This document shows, piece by piece, positions 8,110 through 13,310 of a stretch of DNA of 13,310 nt. A program made the translations under genes and the position numbers. How positions within the stretch are numbered: position 1 is the first letter of the stretch; every line of letters starts with the position of its first letter. A model generated the notes under the pieces. The model was not told the origin of the DNA. It was given only the letters and a program-made list of their open reading frames with translations, and did no database searches. The DNA comes from Candidatus Pullichristensenella stercoripullorum (GTDB taxonomy: Bacteria > Bacillota > Clostridia > Christensenellales > Aristaeellaceae): the NCBI GenBank assembly GCA_018712885.1, contig DVGE01000216.1, positions 1 through 13,310 on the forward strand, in the 5' to 3' direction.

Positions 8110-11055
8110 TCACTTCATCTCCAGAGCGCCAAGCAGACTGCGCAGGCGAATTTTCACCGCGCCGAGGTTGGCGATCTCGTCGATCTTGATCTGCGTGTAA
8201 TATTTGCCCGCCCGCTCGAGGATGGCGCGCGCCTCGTCGGTGGTGATGGCGTCCACGCCGCAGCCGAAGGAGACGAGCTGGACAAACTCCATGTCCGGCT
8301 GCGTGGCCACGAAAGCGGCGGCGCGGTAGAGGCGCGCATGGTACGTCCACTGGTTGAGCACGTGCACCTCGGGCGTCCCGGCAAGGTGATAGACGCTGTC
8401 CTCGCTGACCACCGCGAAGCCCAGCGAGGTGGCCAGCTGGTCGATGCCGTGGCCGATCTCCGCGTCGATGTGATAGGGCCGCCCGGCCAGCACCATCACG
8501 CGCTTTTTGTGCGCGCGCGCCCAGATGAGCGCTTCCTCGCCCTTCTGCCGCACGCCGGCCATGTACGCCTGATAGTCCGCCATGCCCTTTTTCACCGCCG
8601 CGCGCATCTCGCGGGCGCTGATGCGGCCAAAGCGCTTTGAGAGCGCCTTGCCAAGGTTTGCGGCCAATCCCTTCTCGTCGCAGATGTCCAGATGCGGGTA
8701 GAGGAAGTTCTCGTCCGTCAATTCCGGCATATTGCCGCGCAGCAGCTCGGAGTAGTAGGCGACCACCGGGCAGTTGAAATGGTTGTCCGTGCCGCCCTCG
8801 TCGAAGTTCTGCGTCAGGCAGGGGTAGAACACCGCGTCCACGCCCTTTTCCAGCAGCCGCGCCACATGCCCGTGCATGATCTTCGCCGGGTAACAGGCCG
8901 TGTCCGAGGGGATGGTGAATTGTCCCGCCTCATACGTGGCGCGGTCGGACATGCCCGAGAGCACCACCTCGAACCCCAGCGCGCGGAAGATGCCCGCCCA
9001 CAGCGGCAAAAGCTCGTACATCCCCAGCGCCAGCGGCAGGCCGATGCGCCCGCGCCTTGCCTCGCCGCCGCCCATTTGCAGGAGCGTTTCGCGCTTGTAT
9101 TTGTAAAGGTTGGGTAGCTCTTCCGCATCCTTTTTGCCGCCCGCGCCGCGCTCGCAGCGGTTGCCGGAGATGAAGCGGCCGCCGTCGGCAAAGGTGTTGA
9201 TCGTCAGTTTGCAGCGGTTCTCGCAGCCCTTGCACACCGCCGGACGCGAGGTGTGGGAAAACTTCGCCAATTCCTCCGGGGAGAGTATGCCGGACTTTTT
9301 CAGCCGCATGGCGCACAGGGCCGCCCCGTAAGCGCCCATCAGCCCGGCGATCTGCGGGCGGATGACGTCGCGCCCCAGCTCGCGCTCGAAGGCGCGCAAA
9401 ATGGCGTCGTTGTGGAACGTGCCGCCCTGCACCACCACATTGCGCCCCAGTTCGTCGGCGGAGCCGGCGCGGATGACCTTGTAGACGGCGTTTTTGACCA
9501 CGCTGACGGAAAGCCCGGCGGAGATGTCCTCCACCGTGGCGCCGTCGCGCTGCGCCTGCTTGACCGAGGAGTTCATGAACACCGTGCAGCGGCTGCCGAG
9601 GTCCACGGGCGCGCGGGCGAATAGCCCCTTGGCGGCGAATTCCTGGACGCCCATGTTCATGGACTTGGCAAACGTCTCGATAAACGAGCCGCAGCCCGAG
9701 GAACAGGCCTCGTTGAGCATGATGCCGTCGATGGCGCCGCCCCGGATGCGGAAGCACTTGATGTCCTGCCCGCCGATGTCGAGAATGAAGTCCACGTCCG
9801 GGCAAAAGTGGCGCGCAGCCATGAAGTGGGCGATGGTCTCCACCACGCCGATGTCCACATGGAAGGCGTGGCGGATGAGGTCTTCGCCGTAGCCGGTCAC
9901 GGCGCTGCCGAGGATGGGCACGCGCCCCTGCGTGCGCGCATAGATCTCGCCAAGCTCCTGGCGCACGATCTCCACGGGATCGCCGTTGTTGGAGGCGTAG
10001 TAGGTATACAAAAGCTCTTTGTTTTCGGAAACGAGCGCCAGCTTCGTGGTGGTGCTGCCGCAGTCGATGCCCAGATAGGCCCCGCCGCGATAGGTGGAAA
10101 GCTCCGCGCGCGGCACGGAGGCGCGGGCGTGGCGGGCGGCAAACGCGGCGTACTCGGCATTATCAGCAAACAGCGGCGGCAGCGTCTGCGCCCCGGAGAC
10201 GACTTTGGCCGTAGCCAGTTTTTCGCGCAGCGCGGCAAGCGTGAAGGCCTCCGGCGCGCGCGTGGCGAACATGGCCGCGCCCCGCGCCACGGCAAAGCGC
10301 CCCCATTCGGGGAACATGGCGTCCTCGTCCGAGAGCTTCAGCGTCTCGCGGAAGCGCTGCCGCAGGCCCTGACAGTAATAGAGCGGCCCGCCGAGGAACA
10401 GCACTTTGCCCTCAATCCTGCGCCCCTGCGCAAGTCCGGCGACGGTCTGGTTGACGATGGCCTGGAAGATGCTCATGGCCACGTCCTCTTTGCGCGCGCC
10501 CTGATTGAGCAGGGGCTGTATGTCCGTCTTGGCGAACACGCCGCAGCGGGAGGCGATGGGGTAGATGCGCGTGGACTGCTGGCTGAGGCGGTCGAGCTCG
10601 GCGACGTCCACGTCCAGCAGCGTGGCCATCTGGTCGATGAACGCGCCCGTGCCGCCGGCGCAGCTGCCGTTCATGCGCTCGTCCATGCCGCCGGTCGCGC
10701 GGTCGAAGAAGATGATCTTGGCGTCCTCGCCGCCCAGTTCGACCACCACGTTGGTGTCCGGCGCCAGCGCGCGCACCAGCTCGCCGACCACGAATACCTC
10801 CTGCTGGAAGGGCAGGCCCGCGGCTTCGGCAAGGCCGATGCCCGCCGAGCCGGAGATGGCCGCGCGCAAAAGACCGTCCTGCGTGAGCGGAGCAAGGTCG
10901 GAAAGCATTTCCAGTATCTTCTGTCTCGCCTGCGAATAGTGGCGCTCATAGCGCTCGTAGAGGACGTCCCCGCCTTCCATCAGCGCCAGTTTGACCGTCG
11001 TGGAACCGATATCGATCCCCAACGAGCGAATGGGCTGTTCTTGCATCTGTTTCAT
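8110..11055 (-). CDS. Tandem acyl-CoA dehydratase activase / DUF2229 protein
   Basis: A 981-residue protein. Two BadF/BadG/BcrA-BcrD ATPase domains (ASKHA fold) come first. Domain 1 (about 10-270) has DIGSTTVK (15-22), NGSCAGGTGAFID (129-141; Cys132) and SRCGVFAKTD (169-178; Cys171). Domain 2 (about 326-585) has DCGSTTTK (331-338), DIGGQDIK (426-433), NEACSSGCGSFIE (448-460; Cys451) and SRCTVF (488-493; Cys490). Both copies keep the two cysteines that, in HgdC-type activases, hold the [4Fe-4S] cluster shared by a dimer. A cysteine cluster CKGCENRC (608-615) plus Cys634 follows, then a DUF2229 region (about 671 to the end). Activases use ATP to drive one electron into a partner dehydratase; the next gene encodes a likely partner. 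Start: ATG at 11055 with AAGGCGAG about 6-9 bases upstream. The longer frame to 11157 runs through the promoter and lacks a site. Confidence 0.9.
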   Translation of the reverse strand: MKQMQEQPIRSLGIDIGSTTVKLALMEGGDVLYERYERHYSQARQKILEMLSDLAPLTQDGLLRAAISGSAGIGLAEAAGLPFQQEVFVVGELVRALAPDTNVVVELGGEDAKIIFFDRATGGMDERMNGSCAGGTGAFIDQMATLLDVDVAELDRLSQQSTRIYPIASRCGVFAKTDIQPLLNQGARKEDVAMSIFQAIVNQTVAGLAQGRRIEGKVLFLGGPLYYCQGLRQRFRETLKLSDEDAMFPEWGRFAVARGAAMFATRAPEAFTLAALREKLATAKVVSGAQTLPPLFADNAEYAAFAARHARASVPRAELSTYRGGAYLGIDCGSTTTKLALVSENKELLYTYYASNNGDPVEIVRQELGEIYARTQGRVPILGSAVTGYGEDLIRHAFHVDIGVVETIAHFMAARHFCPDVDFILDIGGQDIKCFRIRGGAIDGIMLNEACSSGCGSFIETFAKSMNMGVQEFAAKGLFARAPVDLGSRCTVFMNSSVKQAQRDGATVEDISAGLSVSVVKNAVYKVIRAGSADELGRNVVVQGGTFHNDAILRAFERELGRDVIRPQIAGLMGAYGAALCAMRLKKSGILSPEELAKFSHTSRPAVCKGCENRCKLTINTFADGGRFISGNRCERGAGGKKDAEELPNLYKYKRETLLQMGGGEARRGRIGLPLALGMYELLPLWAGIFRALGFEVVLSGMSDRATYEAGQFTIPSDTACYPAKIMHGHVARLLEKGVDAVFYPCLTQNFDEGGTDNHFNCPVVAYYSELLRGNMPELTDENFLYPHLDICDEKGLAANLGKALSKRFGRISAREMRAAVKKGMADYQAYMAGVRQKGEEALIWARAHKKRVMVLAGRPYHIDAEIGHGIDQLATSLGFAVVSEDSVYHLAGTPEVHVLNQWTYHARLYRAAAFVATQPDMEFVQLVSFGCGVDAITTDEARAILERAGKYYTQIKIDEIANLGAVKIRLRSLLGALEMK

Positions 11056-11072
11056 TCCGATCTCGCCTTCGC

Positions 11073-11087
11073 GCCGGCAGTGCCGGC
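11073..11087 (-). promoter_or_regulatory. Leader hairpin before the activase gene
   Basis: GCCGGC-ACT-GCCGGC on the - strand is a perfect 6-bp stem with a 3-base loop. It ends about 17 bases before the start codon, just 5' of the ribosome binding site. It might affect mRNA stability or initiation. It is not a terminator, since no T-run follows. Confidence 0.3.
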
Positions 11088-11119
11088 AAAAATGAATACT
11101 TATATTTATAGCACTGTAT

Positions 11120-11128
11120 ACTATACCA
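11120..11128 (-). promoter_or_regulatory. Extended -10 promoter of the activase operon
   Basis: TGGTATAGT on the - strand (11128-11120) is an extended -10 element in an AT-rich stretch that also holds TATACA and TATAAA. No strong -35 is visible. The remaining bases of the 220-base divergent gap (11056-11275) show no gene. Confidence 0.5.
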
Positions 11129-11275
11129 CAGAAATGTTGTCCGTCCGTTAATGGCAACGCGCGAAGTACAATCTTAATGATGTGGGCAATGCCGTTAAAT
11201 TATTGCGCAAAAATACCCTCCCGCCCGTATGGAGCCGCGTTTTGCGGCGATACTGGGAGCAGGGAGGGATACCGT

Positions 11276-11941
11276 ATGAAAGATATGCGCAAAAAACTGC
11301 ATGCGCTCGCGGGCGATATTCGCGCCGCGGCGCGCGGCCTGCGGCCGAAACTGAGCGCTTTTTGGAACCGCTTTGGCTATGTGACGTCCATGGCGGCGCT
11401 CCTTCTGCTGGTGGGCGCGGCGGCGACCATCTATCGCAGCCGCGCCGCGCAAAACAGCGCGCCCGCGCCAACGCCCACCCCGCAGCCGGCGCTGGCTTCG
11501 AGCCTCAATGTCGGCGCAGAAGCCGAAGCGGAAGAACCTTCGTTCCTGCCGCCGCTCGATGGCGAGGTGGTGGGGGAATACCGCCCGGACGCGCTGGTGT
11601 GGTCGGACACGCTGGGGCTGTGGCAGACGCACGCCGCCCGCGACATCGCCGCACCGCTGGGCACGGCGGTGAGCGCCTGCGCGGACGGCACAGTGACCGA
11701 GGCATACCGCGACCCGCTGCTGGGCTACACCGTGCGCGTCGAACACGCGGACGGCTATGAGAGCCTGTACGCCTGCCTGCAGAGCGCGGAGATGGTCGAA
11801 GTGGGGCGGACCGTGCAAATGGGCGACGTCATCGGCGCGGTGGGGGAGAGCGCCGACGCCGAGGCGGATCTCGGCGCGCACCTGCACTTTGCCTTTTTCC
11901 TCGACGGCGAGGCCATGCAGCCGCCGCTGGAGGGGGCGTAA
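11276..11941 (+). CDS. spoIIQ: SpoIIQ-like M23 (LytM) family protein
   Basis: A 221-residue protein with a basic cytoplasmic start, one transmembrane helix (about 34-52), a Pro/Thr/Ala linker (APAPTPTPQPA, 62-72) and an extracellular M23/LytM domain (about 94-217). Pattern matches to clostridial SpoIIQ include VWSDTLGLWQTH (108-119), the ACADGTV turn and VQMGDVIGAVGES (180-192). The zinc ligands H119 and D123 (HxxxD) and HLH at 202-204 are all present. SpoIIQ is made in the forespore and binds SpoIIIAH in the mother cell to build the engulfment channel; in Clostridioides the zinc site is kept, in B. subtilis it is degenerate. AGGGAGGGAT (11261-11270) sets the ATG at 11276. I found no convincing sigma-F promoter. 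spoIID, often next to spoIIQ in clostridia, is not here, so a general M23 peptidase is the alternative. Confidence 0.75.
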   Translation: MKDMRKKLHALAGDIRAAARGLRPKLSAFWNRFGYVTSMAALLLLVGAAATIYRSRAAQNSAPAPTPTPQPALASSLNVGAEAEAEEPSFLPPLDGEVVGEYRPDALVWSDTLGLWQTHAARDIAAPLGTAVSACADGTVTEAYRDPLLGYTVRVEHADGYESLYACLQSAEMVEVGRTVQMGDVIGAVGESADAEADLGAHLHFAFFLDGEAMQPPLEGA

Positions 11942-11942
11942 G

Positions 11943-12515
11943 TCAGCCGTCCCTGCGCAGGTAGTCCGCGCGCAGCGCCGCGTAAAGGTCTACATCGACG
12001 AATTTTCCCTTGTTGCACAGCCGCTGGCGCAGCGTGCCCTCGCGCGCCATGCCCGCCTTGCGCATCACCGCGCCCGAGGCGGGGTTGTCCACCTCGTGCT
12101 GCGCCTCGATGCGGTTGAGCTGGAGGCGGCGGAAGCCAAAATCCAGCACCAATCCCAGCGCCTCGGTCATGATGCCCTGGTTCCAGTAGGCGCGGCCGAG
12201 GGAATAGCCCACCTCGGCGGAGGCGTTTTCTTCCTGGATCCACATAAAGCCAATGGTGCCGATCACGCGCCCTTCGCGCTTTAGGACGATGCCCCAGCTC
12301 GACGGCTCGCCCAGCCGGTAGCGCCGGAGCATGTAGCGGATGTAGGAGCGGCTCTCCGAGGGCGAAGTGTGCGCCGTCCATAACACGTGGCGGGCGACCT
12401 CGGCGTCGCGGCTGTAATCGTAGATGTCCGGCGCGTCGCGCATGCACAGCCGGCGCAGCAGCAGCCGTTCGCTCTCCAGCGGCGGCAGGTTGGAAAGCGG
12501 GGCCAGCGCGATCAC
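11943..12515 (-). CDS. GNAT N-acetyltransferase, RimJ/RimL type
   Basis: A 190-residue acetyltransferase of the Acetyltransf_3 group, which transfers acetyl from acetyl-CoA to an amine. It starts with the typical PPLESERLLLRRL strand (11-23). The beta-4/acetyl-CoA loop is at 101-119 (EVGYSLGRAYWNQGIMTEA; the pyrophosphate-binding QGIMTE is the usual Q/RxxGxA site). The N-rich DNPASGAVMRKAGM segment lies at 143-156. The closest general type is ribosomal-protein alanine acetyltransferase, but the substrate cannot be told from sequence. No ATG fits; the GTG at 12515 overlaps the TGA of the upstream Nudix gene by 4 bases (GTGA), which indicates translational coupling. Its stop is one base from the stop of the convergent spoIIQ-like gene, with no terminator between. 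Confidence 0.87.
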   Translation of the reverse strand: MIALAPLSNLPPLESERLLLRRLCMRDAPDIYDYSRDAEVARHVLWTAHTSPSESRSYIRYMLRRYRLGEPSSWGIVLKREGRVIGTIGFMWIQEENASAEVGYSLGRAYWNQGIMTEALGLVLDFGFRRLQLNRIEAQHEVDNPASGAVMRKAGMAREGTLRQRLCNKGKFVDVDLYAALRADYLRRDG

Positions 12516-13075
12516 GCTTCTTTGCCCATGCGCGCGTGGGCGAGCAGCAGGGCGCAGACGGTCTTGCTGTCGGCGATCTCGCCGCGCGCGGCCGCGTCCA
12601 CCGCTTCGGAAAGCGGCATGCGCACGACGTTCAAAAACTCGCCCTCGTCGGGCGCGGCCTCGCCCCGTTTGAGCTCCCGGGCGAGGTAGAGGGAGATCTT
12701 CTCGTTGGAAAAGCCCGGCGTGGTGACGATGTCGGCCAGGTGTTCCCATTTCTCCGCCATCAGGCCCGTCTCCTCGTGCAATTCGCGCTTGGCGGCCAGC
12801 AGCCGATCCTCGTCCACGCTGTCGAGCTTCCCGGCGGGGATCTCCAGCAGCACGCGCTCGATGGGCGCGCGGTACTGGCGCACCAGGTAGGTATAGCCAT
12901 CCTCGTCCACGGGCAGCACGGCGCTGGCGCCCACGTGCAGGGCCACCTCGCGCTTGGCGAGCTTGCCGTTGGGCAATTTGGCGGTCAGGTGGTCGATGTG
13001 CAATATGATGCCGTCGAACACGCGCTCGCGATCGACGATGGTCTCAAGGATCCCTTTGTCTCTGCGATCGTCCAT
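12512..13075 (-). CDS. nudF: ADP-ribose pyrophosphatase, Nudix family
   Basis: A 187-residue Nudix hydrolase that cleaves ADP-ribose to AMP and ribose 5-phosphate. The Nudix box spans 82-104: it starts GKLDSVDEDR and ends with an intact RELHEETGL (97-105). The spacing from Gly82 to Arg97 is one residue longer than in the canonical GX5EX7RE. The downstream TTPGFSNEKISLYLA (118-132) is typical of ADP-ribose pyrophosphatases. The start is taken at 13075: GGAG (13088-13085) is 9 bases upstream, while the ATG at 13084 directly abuts that GGAG and cannot use it. It is the first gene of a two-gene unit with the GNAT gene. No convincing promoter was found in the 150 bases shared with the divergent gene at 13228. 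Confidence 0.92.
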   Translation of the reverse strand: MDDRRDKGILETIVDRERVFDGIILHIDHLTAKLPNGKLAKREVALHVGASAVLPVDEDGYTYLVRQYRAPIERVLLEIPAGKLDSVDEDRLLAAKRELHEETGLMAEKWEHLADIVTTPGFSNEKISLYLARELKRGEAAPDEGEFLNVVRMPLSEAVDAAARGEIADSKTVCALLLAHARMGKEA

Positions 13076-13084
13076 GACACTCAT

Positions 13085-13088
13085 CTCC
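13085..13088 (-). promoter_or_regulatory. Ribosome binding site deciding the nudF start
   Basis: GGAG on the - strand, touching the first in-frame ATG (13084) but 9 bases before the third-codon-downstream ATG (13075). This favours the shorter protein starting MDDRRDKG. Confidence 0.7.
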
Positions 13089-13148
13089 GAAACATGGATT
13101 TACCATGAAATATTCGCGCTTTCGTTGCCAATTCCTGCCCAAACCCCC

Positions 13149-13177
13149 TAGCCAGAGCCGGGAAAATGTTGTATAAT
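13149..13177 (+). promoter_or_regulatory. Promoter of the terminal P-loop gene
   Basis: TAGCCA (13149-13154), a 17-base spacer and a perfect TATAAT (13172-13177). A small hairpin CGGGC-AAC-GCCCG (13191-13203) lies in the resulting leader, before the ribosome binding site. Confidence 0.65.
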
Positions 13178-13227
13178 GGAATAAAGCTCCCGGGCAACGC
13201 CCGTCAAAAATGAAAGGAGTGGTTCCC

Positions 13228-13310
13228 ATGATACAGATCATCTCCGGCGTCAAGGGCAGCGGCAAGACCAAGCGCCTTCTCGACCAGACCAACGACGCGC
13301 TCAAGGTGGA
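13228..13310 (+). CDS. P-loop ATP-binding protein, 3'-truncated
   Basis: The first 27 residues of a protein that runs off the window. It opens with a beta strand and a Walker A loop, GVKGSGKT (7-14), followed by KRLLDQTNDAL. This resembles the N-terminus of a clostridial family of about 200 residues often labelled only ATP-binding protein; function unknown. AAAGGAGTGG (13214-13223) before the ATG is a strong ribosome binding site. Confidence 0.75.
   Translation, partial: MIQIISGVKGSGKTKRLLDQTNDALKV

Noticed and set aside
9808..11151. A 447-codon open frame on the + strand opposite the activase gene
   Set aside because: Shadow frame of a high-GC gene. It covers the activase ATPase motifs in antisense and has no family signature.
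11161..11275. A forespore (sigma-F) promoter for the spoIIQ-like gene
   Set aside because: The candidate boxes (GTACA, GCGCAAAAATA) fit the consensus poorly and at the wrong spacing.

Overview
The window is about 63% GC and looks like chromosome from a spore-forming, high-GC member of the Clostridia (Firmicutes). The evidence is a YunB-type sporulation protein, a SpoIIQ-like M23 protein, a small alarmone synthetase, clostridial-type 2-hydroxyacyl-CoA dehydratase/activase proteins, strong AGGAGG-type ribosome binding sites and sigma-A promoters. A finer placement (Christensenellales or Oscillospirales, for example) is only a guess. I see no tRNA, rRNA, CRISPR array, insertion sequence or phage gene. 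The window reads as a housekeeping/accessory stretch of compact one- and two-gene units.

Layout. (1) 1-816 +: 3' part of a YjfF-like sugar ABC transporter permease, ending at a bidirectional terminator. (2) 1004-1306 -: small Cys/His-rich DUF6485-like protein with a perfect-consensus promoter, divergent from (3) 1424-1927 +, a P-loop nucleotide-kinase-like ATPase. (4) A bidirectional terminator, then 2004-4403 -, a class A penicillin-binding protein. (5) 4597-5247 +: yunB. (6) 5313-6750 +: a two-gene operon of a CBS-domain protein with a HEPN-like N-terminus and a RelQ/YjbM-type (p)ppGpp synthetase, one base apart. (7) A bidirectional terminator, then 11055-6800 -: a two-gene operon encoding a tandem-activase/DUF2229 protein and a COG3581-like dehydratase-family partner. 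(8) 11276-11941 +: SpoIIQ-like protein. (9) 13075-11943 -: ADP-ribose pyrophosphatase (Nudix) and a GNAT acetyltransferase joined by a 4-base GTGA overlap. (10) 13228 to the window end +: start of another P-loop ATPase.

How the genes work together. The PBP polymerises and cross-links peptidoglycan, and YunB and SpoIIQ act in sporulation, so these three belong to envelope and spore biology. The HEPN-like/CBS + SAS pair looks like a nucleotide-sensing stringent-response module. It recalls, without being the same as, the known DarB/CbpB (CBS)-Rel pairing. The activase/dehydratase pair is a redox enzyme system that fuels or repairs an iron-sulfur dehydratase-like protein of unknown substrate. The clearest candidates for new biology are the HEPN-CBS-SAS operon, the strongly promoted Cys/His-rich small protein, and the split activase/dehydratase pair with both cluster-ligand cysteine pairs intact.
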